Source of the DNA: Saccharothrix sp. S26
GTDB lineage: Bacteria; Actinomycetota; Actinomycetes; Mycobacteriales; Pseudonocardiaceae
DNA: 64,000 nucleotides
Assembly (NCBI RefSeq): GCF_021390395.1
Contig: NZ_JAJUWT010000028.1
Location: 1 to 64,000 of the forward strand
Direction: 5' to 3'
Positions 16,900 to 25,124 of the stretch are shown here, piece by piece. Numbering within the stretch: the stretch's first letter is position 1; every line of letters begins with the position of its first letter. The notes beneath the pieces are model-generated. The model was not told the DNA's origin. It searched no databases and saw nothing but the letters and a program-made list of their open reading frames with translations. The position numbers were made by a program, and so were the translations under genes.

Positions 16900-18234
16900 C
16901 TACGAAGCAGCTGCGGAGCGCAGCGCCGTCGCCAGGTCCTCGACCTGGCGATCACCGGCGACGAGGCCCCGGCCGCGAGGGGCGGTCCGCGGGTTCGTGC
17001 AGCCCGACACCAGCTCGACCGGGTAGCAGTTGTCGGGCCGGTTCCCCAGCACGTAGGAGCCGTTGTTCGACACCACCTGCGCGTCCAGGGTGTAGATGCC
17101 GCCACCGTTGGGTTCGAGGGGGAAGTACCCCGCCCCCGGGCGACCCGCGGAGTTCTCGGCGACCTTGCTGCCGTCGAGGGTCAGGGTGTCGTAGAAGACA
17201 CCGATCCCCCCACCGTTGCCGCCACTGCCCGCCCAGCCCGTGAAACCGCCGGGCCCCGGGACGCCGGCGTCGCCGCCCCTGCCCGCCCGGTTGCCCTTGA
17301 CCAGGGACGACACGATGACCGGGCGCAGCGGACGGCCCTCGTCCGCGGACAGGAACACCCCCGCGCCCAGGCCGCCGCCACCACCGTCCCCGCCTCGGCC
17401 GCCCTCTCCCCCGCCCGAGCCGCCCGCCGTGCCGTCGGCGGTGACGTTGCCGGAGATCGTGCTCCCGACGATCCGCACCACCGCGCCGGCGATGCTCTCG
17501 ACCCCGCCGCCGTACCCGCCCGAACCGCCGCGGCCGCCCTGCGACGCACCCGTGCCGTTGCCGCCCCGGCCACCGGCACCGGTGCTGTTTCCGCTGATCA
17601 CGCTGTCGGTGATGGTGATCGCCCCGACGGTGGGCAGGTAGGAGGAGATCGCGCCGCCGAACCCGCCGAGCCCACCGCTGCCCGCCGCCGTCGTGGCCGT
17701 GGCGTCGGCGCCGGGAGCGCCCGCGCCCGCGCTGTTGCCGGTGAGCACGCTGTCGGTGATCGTCAGCGGGCCGAAGTTCTTGATGCCGCCACCGCCGCCA
17801 CCGGGCCTGCCCTCCCCCGACGGGTAGGTGCCGACGCCGTCCGGCGCGTGCCCGCCGGCGAGGGTGATCCGGTCGAGGGTCAGGTCGCCCCAGTTGTTGA
17901 TGAGCCGGAACCGGGGCGCGTCCGGGGCACGGCGGATGGTGGCGCCGTTGCCGTGGACGGTGAGCTTGCCCCTGATGGTCGGCAACCCCTCCTCCCCCGC
18001 GTCGACGGCCGGTCTGGTGAGCGTGTAGACGCAGTTCGGCGTCAGCGTCAAGGTGTCTTCGCCCGGCGAGGCGGTGGCCGCGGCCACCGCCTCCACCAAC
18101 GCGACGGGGTCGCAGGGCACGGTGACGTCGACGGCGTGCGCCGGCGAAGCGGGCAGGATGACCGCCCCCATGGTGGCGAGCACCGTGGCCGCGGGGACGA
18201 CCGACAACCTGCCGGGCTTCTTGCGCTGCTGCAT
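16900..18234 (-). CDS. Secreted Gly-rich parallel beta-helix protein
   Basis: 444 residues. A Sec signal peptide (basic QQRKKPGR, hydrophobic core, cleavage after SPAHA, about residue 34) is followed by a right-handed beta-helix. Repeated rungs such as LTITDSVLTGN, ITITDSVISGN, VRIVGSTISGN and VIVSSLVKGN alternate with long Gly-rich loops of 20-35 residues (GGRGGSGGYGGG, GGRGGDGGGGGLG). The rung pattern resembles polymorphic outer-membrane or pectate-lyase-like proteins; the loops recall PE-PGRS proteins. No catalytic residues are recognisable. The ATG at 18234 gives a normal signal peptide; a start 27 codons upstream exists but hides it. It has no operon partner and is bracketed by 26-bp direct repeats. 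Confidence 0.75.
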   Translation of the reverse strand: MQQRKKPGRLSVVPAATVLATMGAVILPASPAHAVDVTVPCDPVALVEAVAAATASPGEDTLTLTPNCVYTLTRPAVDAGEEGLPTIRGKLTVHGNGATIRRAPDAPRFRLINNWGDLTLDRITLAGGHAPDGVGTYPSGEGRPGGGGGGIKNFGPLTITDSVLTGNSAGAGAPGADATATTAAGSGGLGGFGGAISSYLPTVGAITITDSVISGNSTGAGGRGGNGTGASQGGRGGSGGYGGGVESIAGAVVRIVGSTISGNVTADGTAGGSGGGEGGRGGDGGGGGLGAGVFLSADEGRPLRPVIVSSLVKGNRAGRGGDAGVPGPGGFTGWAGSGGNGGGIGVFYDTLTLDGSKVAENSAGRPGAGYFPLEPNGGGIYTLDAQVVSNNGSYVLGNRPDNCYPVELVSGCTNPRTAPRGRGLVAGDRQVEDLATALRSAAAS

Positions 18235-18345
18235 GAAGAGCCTTTCGAACGCGGAAAAGGTGTATGCGGTAACGGTCTGTGCGGTTGTCACGGACCGAAA
18301 CCGCATGATCACCACCTCATCACACTCGGCTCGCCGGAGAAGGCG

Positions 18346-18371
18346 TTTTAGTCAACACTGAAGCTATAGAG
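18346..18371. repeat. 26-bp direct repeat, right copy
   Basis: This copy begins TTTTAGTCAACACTGAAG and matches 16865-16890 with three differences. It lies between the divergent beta-helix and PfkB starts, so it could equally be a promoter-region operator. Confidence 0.7.
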
Positions 18372-18437
18372 CCAGTCATGACAGGACTTGCGGGGCACCG
18401 CGCCCGTCGTTGGCGGGCTTGTTGATCTCCGCCCACA

Positions 18438-19298
18438 ATGGCGGCCATGCGCAAGCCGAAGGTGTTCGTCGCGGGGCCCGTGTCGTGGAACCGGCTGGTC
18501 ATGGTGGACCGGTTGCCGCAACCCCGGCCGCACACCGCGTTCGCGACCGGCCACCGGGAGGTCGTCGGCGGCACGTCGGCGGGCAAGGCGTTGAACCTCG
18601 CCTCGCTCGGGGCGGACGTCACGCTGCGGACCGTCGTCGGCGACGACGACGCCGGACGGGCCGTGCTCGACGTGCTGCACCGGGCCGGGGTCGAGGTGAT
18701 CGCCGAGGTGGTCGACACCGCCACCGAGCAGCACCTCAACCTGATGGACCCGAACGGCGGACGCGTGTCGATCTACCTCGAACTCCCCCGGCTGCACCGG
18801 GCCGAGCACGACGAGCGCGCGCTGGCCGCGCTGGCGTCGGCCGACGCCGCGGTGATCGACCTCGCCGACCACGCCCGCCCCCTGCTGGCGGCCGCCCGTG
18901 CCGCCGGCGTGCCCGTGTGGTGCGACCTGCACGACTACGACGGCGTCGCCGAGTTCCACCGCGACTTCCTCGAAGCGGCCGACCACGTGTTCCTCAACGA
19001 CGACGCCTTCGAGACCGGTGACCGGACCGCGTTGACCACGTTCCTCCACTCCCTGGACAAGCACGCCGTGGCCACCCTCGGGGCCGACGGCGCGCTGGCC
19101 GTGGTCGACGGTGCCGTCCACCGCGTGCCCGCCGAGCCGGTCGAGGAGATCGTGGACACCAACGGCGCGGGTGACGCCTTCTTCTCCGGCTACCTGGTGG
19201 CGCACCTCGCGGGCGCGGACGTGGACTCCGCGATGACCGCCGGTGCCCGGCAGGCGGCCCTCTGCCTCGGTTCAGCGGGCTTGGCGCCGCAACTGTGA
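18438..19298 (+). CDS. PfkB family carbohydrate kinase
   Basis: 286 residues of ribokinase fold. The N-terminal substrate signature is VGGTSAGKALNLASLGADV, and the C-terminal ATP/anion-hole motif DTNGAGDAFFSGYL (about 238-251) carries the catalytic aspartate of GAGD. The substrate is a sugar or nucleoside not identifiable from sequence. Start codons at 18438 and 18447 are both possible. It is 73 bp upstream of a LacI-family gene on the same strand, suggesting a small sugar-responsive unit. Confidence 0.85.
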   Translation: MAAMRKPKVFVAGPVSWNRLVMVDRLPQPRPHTAFATGHREVVGGTSAGKALNLASLGADVTLRTVVGDDDAGRAVLDVLHRAGVEVIAEVVDTATEQHLNLMDPNGGRVSIYLELPRLHRAEHDERALAALASADAAVIDLADHARPLLAAARAAGVPVWCDLHDYDGVAEFHRDFLEAADHVFLNDDAFETGDRTALTTFLHSLDKHAVATLGADGALAVVDGAVHRVPAEPVEEIVDTNGAGDAFFSGYLVAHLAGADVDSAMTAGARQAALCLGSAGLAPQL

Positions 19299-19308
19299 CC
19301 GTCAAGGT

Positions 19309-19329
19309 CTTGCTGAAAGTGTTTGCAAG
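19309..19329. promoter_or_regulatory. Candidate LacI-type operator CTTGC-N11-GCAAG
   Basis: An inverted repeat CTTGCTGAAAGTGTTTGCAAG, 42 bases before the LacI gene start. The CTTGC/GCAAG half-sites resemble MalR-type operators of streptomycetes, so autoregulation is plausible. Confidence 0.5.
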
Positions 19330-19371
19330 GTCTTTCCTTCCTGTGCGCGTGCCGCGAGGGAGGGGACCGAC

Positions 19372-20397
19372 ATGGACGGCGTGACCGCCCGGTTGAGCGA
19401 CATCGCCGCGCAGGCCGGGGTCAGCGAGGCCACGGTCAGCCGGGTCTTCAACGGCAAGTCCGGGGTGTCCACCGCCACCCGCCAGGCGGTGGTGGCCGCG
19501 ATGGACCTGCTCGGCTACGAACGACCACCCCGCCTGCGGCAGCGCAGCGCCGGGCTCATCGGGCTGATCACCCCCGAGCTGGGCAACCCGATCTTCCCCG
19601 CGCTCGCGCAGGTCGTGGAGCAGGTGCTGACCAGCGCGGGATACACCCCGTTGCTGTGCACGCAGACACCGGGCGGGTCCACCGAGGACCAGCTGACCGA
19701 GATGCTGGTGGACCGGGGCGTGGCCGGGATCGTGTTCGTCTCCGGCCTGCACGCCGACTCCACCGCCGACATGGGCCGCTACACCAAGCTCGCCGGGCGC
19801 GGCATCCCGTTCGTCATGATCAACGGCTACACCGAGAAGGTGTCCGCGCCGTTCATGTCGACCGACGACCGCGCGGCCATGCGGCTGGCCGTGTCGCACT
19901 TGGTGGAGCTGGGGCACGAACGCATCGGCCTGGCCGTCGGGCCGCGCCGGTTCGTGCCGGTGCTGCGCAAGATCGAGGGGTTCGTGCAGCACATGCGCAC
20001 CGCCCTGCCCTACACCGCCGAGCAGGCCGAAGCGCTGGTGCAGCACTCGCTGTTCACCGTGGAGGGCGGGCAGTCCGCGGCGGCGGCACTGCTGGACAAG
20101 GGGTGCACGGCCATCGTGTGCGGCAGCGACCTGATGGCGTTCGGCGCGATCCGGGCGGCCCGGCAGCGCGGGTTGAGCGTGCCCCAGGACGTGTCCGTGG
20201 TCGGGTTCGACGACTCGCCGCTGATCGTGTTCGCCGACCCGCCGCTGACCACGCTGCGCCAGCCCGTCGAGGCGATGGGCCAGGCCGCGGTCAACGCGCT
20301 GCTGGAGGAGATCGGCGGCACGCCCGCGCCGCACGCCGAGTTCGTGTTCCTGCCCGAGCTGGTCGTGCGCGGCTCGACGGGCGCGGGGCCGAGGTGA
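19372..20397 (+). CDS. LacI family transcriptional regulator
   Basis: 341 residues. The N-terminal helix-turn-helix and hinge are LSDIAAQAGVSEATVSRVFNG (about 8-28). The periplasmic-binding-protein-like effector domain follows (LIGLITPELGNPIFPALAQ, GIVFVSG, DDRAAMRLAVSHLVELGHERI, SVVGFDDSPLI). The ATG at 19372 follows GAGGGAGGGG; the 43 upstream in-frame residues are rejected. The stop overlaps the AlkZ-like start (GTGA). Probable targets are its own unit and the upstream PfkB kinase. Confidence 0.92.
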   Translation: MDGVTARLSDIAAQAGVSEATVSRVFNGKSGVSTATRQAVVAAMDLLGYERPPRLRQRSAGLIGLITPELGNPIFPALAQVVEQVLTSAGYTPLLCTQTPGGSTEDQLTEMLVDRGVAGIVFVSGLHADSTADMGRYTKLAGRGIPFVMINGYTEKVSAPFMSTDDRAAMRLAVSHLVELGHERIGLAVGPRRFVPVLRKIEGFVQHMRTALPYTAEQAEALVQHSLFTVEGGQSAAAALLDKGCTAIVCGSDLMAFGAIRAARQRGLSVPQDVSVVGFDDSPLIVFADPPLTTLRQPVEAMGQAAVNALLEEIGGTPAPHAEFVFLPELVVRGSTGAGPR

Positions 20398-21356
20398 CCG
20401 CCGGTCGGGCCCGGGCGTTGCGGATGCGGGCGCAACGCCTGACCACCCCCGCGCTCACGCTGGCCGAACTGCTGCACGACGTGCTGGCCGTGCAGGCGCA
20501 GGACGTCACCGCCGCCGGTCTCGCCGTGCGCGCCCGCACCACCGGCCTCTCCCCCGCCGACCTGCGCGCCGCGCTGGACGCCGGCGACGTGGTGCGGACC
20601 TGCGCGATGCGCGGCGCCGTGCACCTGCTGCGCCGGGAGGACGTCGGCTGGCTCGTGGGGCTGCTCGGCCCGGTGAACGCCGCCCGGTCCCGGCGCCGGC
20701 GGCTGGAGCTCGGGCTCACCGACGAGGTGTGCGACCGCGCCGTGGACGCGCTGCGCGAAGTGCTGACCGAACCGCTGACCAGGCCGCAGGTCGTCGCCCG
20801 GCTCGCCGACGTCGGCGTGGCCCTCGACCCGGCCACCCCCGCGCCCGCCTACCTGCTGGCCCACGCCGCCAACCTGGGCGTGGTCGTCGCGGGCGAGTCG
20901 ACCTACCGCCTGCTCCCCCGCACCGACGACGAGCCGCGCGGCGTGCCCGAGCTGGTCCGGCGCTACCTGCGCGCCTACGGCCCGGCGACGGTCGAGGACT
21001 TCACCGCGTGGAGCGGCCTGCCGGAGGCTCAGGTGCGCGCCGCGTTCCCGTTCGACGACCTGGTGGAGGGCAAGCACGGCTGGCAGCTGCCCACCACCGA
21101 CGCCGCCGACCTGGACGGCACGGTCCGCCTCCTCGGCCCGTTCGACACGTTCCTGCTCGGCTACGCCGACCGCTCCCTGCTGCTGGACCCGCCGCACGCG
21201 CCGCTGGTCCGGACCGCCGGTCCGCACGTCGTGGTGGACGGCCACGTGCGCGGCACGTGGCGTCGCCGGGACGGCCGGGTGGTCGTGGAGCAGTTCGGCC
21301 ACATCCCGGTGTCCGAGCTCGACGTCGAGGTGGAGTCGGTCCTGGCCTGGCGTTGA
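20394..21356 (+). CDS. AlkZ-like winged-helix protein (HTH_42, possible DNA glycosylase)
   Basis: 320 residues of the HTH_42 winged-helix family. The catalytic QxQ-type motif of AlkZ/YcaQ glycosylases is visible as VQAQD at about residue 40. Family blocks RTCAMRGAVHLLRREDVGWLVGLL and LLGPFDTFLLGYADR follow, and the C-terminal domain has VVVDGHVRGTWRRRDGRVVVEQFG. AlkZ unhooks interstrand crosslinks or protects antibiotic producers; many family members are uncharacterised. Coupling to a LacI regulator through GTGA overlap is odd for a repair enzyme. Confidence 0.75.
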   Translation: MTAGRARALRMRAQRLTTPALTLAELLHDVLAVQAQDVTAAGLAVRARTTGLSPADLRAALDAGDVVRTCAMRGAVHLLRREDVGWLVGLLGPVNAARSRRRRLELGLTDEVCDRAVDALREVLTEPLTRPQVVARLADVGVALDPATPAPAYLLAHAANLGVVVAGESTYRLLPRTDDEPRGVPELVRRYLRAYGPATVEDFTAWSGLPEAQVRAAFPFDDLVEGKHGWQLPTTDAADLDGTVRLLGPFDTFLLGYADRSLLLDPPHAPLVRTAGPHVVVDGHVRGTWRRRDGRVVVEQFGHIPVSELDVEVESVLAWR

Positions 21357-21515
21357 GCGCGACGCGATCGGTCAGGAGCAGGTCAGCTGGGTCTCTAGTA
21401 CCGAGCAGGCGCGCGCGTTGCGGTCACTGCTGGTCCGGAACGGGCGGCCGTTGTCGGTGATGGGCAGGACCCCGGTCTGGCCCTGCGAGGCCCAGTGCAA
21501 GCCGACCACCCAGTC

Positions 21516-22427
21516 TCAGTCGCAGCCCTCCGTGCTCGCCTTGATGACGAAGGTCTCGGCGTCCGTGAGCGACACGGTGTAGGGGAACTTGATCGGCTTG
21601 CGCTCCCAGTCGGGGGTGAACGGGTACACCTCGTCGAGCCGGTCCGCCGTCGCTACGACCGGGTCGCGGTCGAGGTCCACCGACAGCCAGCGCACCGCAC
21701 CCTCGCCACCGCACTGCCGGGACAACGCCGTGCCGCGGATCGGCTCACGTCGGGCGACCACCCTCACCTCCAGGTTCATCAGCACGACCTCCGCGTCCGT
21801 GCGTCCTTGGACGGTGATCACCACTTGTCCGGGACTGGCCGCCGCGCCGCCTTCGTTCACCTCGTCCCAGTCGGACCAGCCACCGGACGACTTGATCTCC
21901 TCCGGGACCGGCAGGCTGATCTGCTCCGGTGCCTTCGGCGTGATCCACGGCCACCCGCAGGTCGGCGTGAGCTTCCGGACGGCGTGCGTGAACGGCAGGG
22001 GGCTGGACGGGGGCGGTGACGGCGGGGAGCCTTCCGGCACCGCCCCACCCGTCGCCGGACCGACCAGGCGATGCGCGAGCAGACCGCCGACCCCGGCCAT
22101 GACCACGACCGCGGCGACTACCAGGACCAGGCCGACCGCCGGGGGGTTGTGGTGCACGACTTGGCGCAGGGTGTGCACGGCGACGTTGCCCGTCCCGTGC
22201 GCGGACACGCTCGCACTCCGGGCATCGTCCCCTGGACCGCGGGCGGGCTCGGTGGCGATGAGCGCCACGAATCCGGAGCCGACGGTCAAGGCCAGGACGG
22301 CCGACCAAGCGAGCAGGCTGGTCTTCCAGTCGGTGGCGAGGTTGATCGCAATGCCCAGGCCCGCCGTGACGCCTGAGGTCACGAACGCCTGGACCCGTTG
22401 GCGGCGTTCCACCCTCGTCGTCCGCAT
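21516..22427 (-). CDS. Three-TM hypothetical protein, interrupted by in-frame TGA
   Basis: 303 residues to the first stop. Two N-terminal membrane helices (about 13-32 and 36-58), a third at about 97-118, a Pro/Ser linker, then an extracytoplasmic domain. The start at ATG 22427 has GAGAGG seven bases upstream; an ATG 20 codons earlier lacks a site. The TGA at 21516-21518 comes right after STEGCD, but the same frame continues for 47 sensible codons (DWVVGLHWASQGQTG..., ending at TGA 21372-21374). That tail matches the usual end of such actinobacterial proteins (DNGRPFRTS). The gene therefore looks truncated by a nonsense change, or is read through. Confidence 0.65.
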   Translation of the reverse strand: MRTTRVERRQRVQAFVTSGVTAGLGIAINLATDWKTSLLAWSAVLALTVGSGFVALIATEPARGPGDDARSASVSAHGTGNVAVHTLRQVVHHNPPAVGLVLVVAAVVVMAGVGGLLAHRLVGPATGGAVPEGSPPSPPPSSPLPFTHAVRKLTPTCGWPWITPKAPEQISLPVPEEIKSSGGWSDWDEVNEGGAAASPGQVVITVQGRTDAEVVLMNLEVRVVARREPIRGTALSRQCGGEGAVRWLSVDLDRDPVVATADRLDEVYPFTPDWERKPIKFPYTVSLTDAETFVIKASTEGCD

Positions 22428-22517
22428 CGTCGACCTCTCCCGCGCGTCGACACCGCCCTCACTGCTCAAGCCCTTCGCCCTGGACATCGCCGCGGTTCCG
22501 GGGCCCGTGTCACTCAG

Positions 22518-22640
22518 TCACCCGGAAGAGTGAGGGCCGGCGGACGCGGTCGTCGGGTTCTCGGCGGAGTTGCCTGGCGTGGCCCAGGTCGACCCGGCCA
22601 GGCCCAAGGCCACGAGTAAGGCGGTCAGTCGTCGTCGCAT
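22518..22640 (-). CDS. 40-residue secreted peptide with TTA codon
   Basis: A short ORF with strong coding signs. The ATG at 22640 has GGAG eight bases upstream. The product begins MRRRLTALLVALGLAGSTWA, a textbook signal peptide, followed by a 20-residue mature part (TPGNSAENPTTASAGPHSSG). Codon 7 is TTA (bldA leucine), rare here and typical of development- or metabolite-linked genes. It precedes the three-TM protein gene on the same strand by about 90 bp, so they may be co-transcribed. No family is recognised. Confidence 0.6.
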   Translation of the reverse strand: MRRRLTALLVALGLAGSTWATPGNSAENPTTASAGPHSSG

Positions 22641-22826
22641 CAGTCACGCTCCATTGCGCAAGACCGTGCAATTGTTTGCAGGCTAGACCCGGGGCTGCGC
22701 AGGTGTAAACGGCGTGACGAGGGGCGACGCGAGGCGATCTTTGCAAGGATTTGCACGCTGCTCCGGCCGTGCGTCGCTTCGTGGATCTCACGGTCCGCGC
22801 ACGGGCGGATGTCGTACGGTGTCCGG

Positions 22827-25124
22827 ATGACCGAGCGGGCAGCGGGAGGCGGTGTGGTGCCGCGGGCGCTGAGTTCGTTCGTCGGCCGCAAGGATCTGCT
22901 GGCCGAGCTGCGCCGGCGGATCGGCGTCGCGCCGCTGATCACGCTGACCGGCGTGGGCGGCGGCGGCAAGACCCGGCTGGCGTTGGAGCTCGCGGCCCAG
23001 GTGCACCGCGCGTACGACGACGGCGTGCGGGTGGTCGAGCTGGCGTCCGCGCGCGGCGGCGACCCGGAGTTGTTGGCGCAGGTGGTGTTGAGCGCCGTGG
23101 GCGTGCCCGACCAGGCCACCACGACGCCGTTGGAGACGTTGGTCGACTACCTGCGGCCCCGGCAGGTGCTGCTGGTGCTGGACAACTGCGAGCACCTGGT
23201 CGAGCCGGTCGCGCAGTTGGTGCGCGCGGTGCTCGGCGCCGCGCCCGGTGTGCGGGTGCTGGCCACCAGCCGGGCGCGGCTGCGGGTGCCCGGCGAGGTG
23301 CTGGTCATGGTGCCGCCGCTGGACGTCCCCGCCGAGGACGCGCCGATGGACCTCGACTACGAGTCCGTGGCGCTGCTGGTGGACCGGGCCGAGGCGAGCG
23401 TGCCGGGTTGGCGGGTGACGCCGGAGAACTGGCCGCACGTGGTGCGCGTGCTGCGGCGTGTGTCGGGCATCCCGCTGGCGATCGAGCAGGCCGTGGTGCG
23501 GATGCGGTCCATGCCGGTGGCGCTGCTGGCCGACCGGCTCGACGACGTGATGCGCGTGCTGACCGCCAACGACACCACCGCGGTCGAGCACCACCAGACG
23601 ATGGCCGCGCTCATCGACTGGAGCCACGCCCACTGCACCCCGGCCGAACGCGTGCTGTGGGCACGCCTGTCGGTGTTCGAGGGCGGCTTCGACCTCACCG
23701 CCGCCGAGGACGTGTGCGCGGGCGACGGCCTGCCCTCCGACGAGGTCGCGGACGCCCTGGCCGGTCTGCTGGACAAGTCGATCGCCCTGCCTTCCGCCGA
23801 CCGCAGCCGCTACCACCTGCTGGAGCCGTTGCGCCAGCACGGCGCGGCCCGCCTGCGCGCCGCCGGCGAGCAGCACGTGCGCCAACGGCACCAGGACCAC
23901 TTCCGCCGCGAGGCCGCCCGCCTCGCCGAGTCCTTCGCCGGCCACAACGAGGCCGCGCTGCTCGCCGCCGTCGACGCGGACATGGCCAACCACCGGGTCG
24001 TGCTCAACGACCTGATCCGCGACCCCGCCACCGCCCACGCGGGCCTGCAGATGAGCGTCGACCTGGCCCGCACCCGCTGGTACACCTACGCCGGCCGATT
24101 ACCGGAGGAACGCCTGTGGCTGGGTCGCGCCCTGGCCGCCACCCCGCCGACCGCGGACCCGTTGCGGGCCAGCGCCATCGCCCTCGACGCCTGGATCGCG
24201 CTGTGCCTGGGCGTGGAACGGGAGCTGGTCGCCCGGCGGGTGGACGAGGCCGACGCCATGGCCCGCGAGGTCGGCGGCCCGGTGCCCGCCGTGACCTTCG
24301 TGCGGGGCGCGTACGCCGTGCTGGCACTGGGCGCGATCGAAGGCGTGGAACTGCTCCGCCAAGCCCACGAGGAGTTCGGCGCGCTGGGCCCGGCATTCGC
24401 CGTCGACCACCACCTCGCCCACATCCTGCTCACCGTGTCCCTGGTCCTGCTGGGCTCCCGCGACCAAGCCGAACCCGCCGCCGAGGAGTTCTACGCCGAG
24501 TGCGAACGCCTCGGTGCCCAGTGGGGCATCAGCTGGGCCCACTGGTGCCGCGGCGTCGTGCAAACCCGCTGGGGCGACCCGGTGGGCGCACTGGACGTCC
24601 TCATGGAGGGCCTGCGGGTCCAACGGGAGATCCGCGACAAGTGGGGCCCACTCTGGTCCATCGAAGCCCTGGGCTGGGCCCACTCCCGCGCCGGCGACGG
24701 CTCCGCCGCCGCCCGCATGCTCGGCCTGGCCCACGGCCTGCACCGGGTGACCGGCGTCCGGGTCGACGGCCTGGTCCCGTTCGCCTGGGTCACCGCCCAG
24801 GCGGTGGCCCGGGCGAAGGCGGTGCTGGGCGACGACGAGTACGCACGCGCCTACGCCAGCCCGGCGGAGTCCGTCGAGCAGGCGCTGGCCGTCGTCCTGG
24901 ACGAGGTCCCGACCCCCGAGCCGGACCGCCGCCCGGGCGGCCTGACCCCGGCCGAGTGGAACGTGGCCAAGCTGGTGGGCGACGGCCTGTCCAACCCCGA
25001 GGTCGCCACGAGGCTGGTCATCTCCCCCGCCACCGTCCACACCCACCTGACCCGCATCTACCGCAAGCTTGACATCACCAACCGCCACCAACTGATCACC
25101 CTGCTCGCCAGCATGGCCGACTGA
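22827..25124 (+). CDS. Large ATP-binding LuxR-family regulator
   Basis: 765 residues. An N-terminal STAND/AAA ATPase has Walker A GVGGGGKT (about 44-51) and Walker B LLVLDNCEHL, and SGIPLAIE follows in the helical part. A long TPR-like helical region fills the middle. The C-terminal LuxR helix-turn-helix spans about 705-755 (GLTPAEWNVAKLVGDGLSNP, then VATRLVISPATVHTHL). Such regulators activate secondary metabolism or morphological genes. The ATG at 22827 is chosen; an in-frame ATG at 22809 is possible. A TTA codon at 24099 suggests bldA dependence. It is divergent from the TTA-containing small peptide. Confidence 0.9.
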   Translation: MTERAAGGGVVPRALSSFVGRKDLLAELRRRIGVAPLITLTGVGGGGKTRLALELAAQVHRAYDDGVRVVELASARGGDPELLAQVVLSAVGVPDQATTTPLETLVDYLRPRQVLLVLDNCEHLVEPVAQLVRAVLGAAPGVRVLATSRARLRVPGEVLVMVPPLDVPAEDAPMDLDYESVALLVDRAEASVPGWRVTPENWPHVVRVLRRVSGIPLAIEQAVVRMRSMPVALLADRLDDVMRVLTANDTTAVEHHQTMAALIDWSHAHCTPAERVLWARLSVFEGGFDLTAAEDVCAGDGLPSDEVADALAGLLDKSIALPSADRSRYHLLEPLRQHGAARLRAAGEQHVRQRHQDHFRREAARLAESFAGHNEAALLAAVDADMANHRVVLNDLIRDPATAHAGLQMSVDLARTRWYTYAGRLPEERLWLGRALAATPPTADPLRASAIALDAWIALCLGVERELVARRVDEADAMAREVGGPVPAVTFVRGAYAVLALGAIEGVELLRQAHEEFGALGPAFAVDHHLAHILLTVSLVLLGSRDQAEPAAEEFYAECERLGAQWGISWAHWCRGVVQTRWGDPVGALDVLMEGLRVQREIRDKWGPLWSIEALGWAHSRAGDGSAAARMLGLAHGLHRVTGVRVDGLVPFAWVTAQAVARAKAVLGDDEYARAYASPAESVEQALAVVLDEVPTPEPDRRPGGLTPAEWNVAKLVGDGLSNPEVATRLVISPATVHTHLTRIYRKLDITNRHQLITLLASMAD

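Noticed and set aside
21516..21518. Selenocysteine codon
   Set aside because: No SECIS-like structure or sel genes are visible in the window; a nonsense mutation is simpler.
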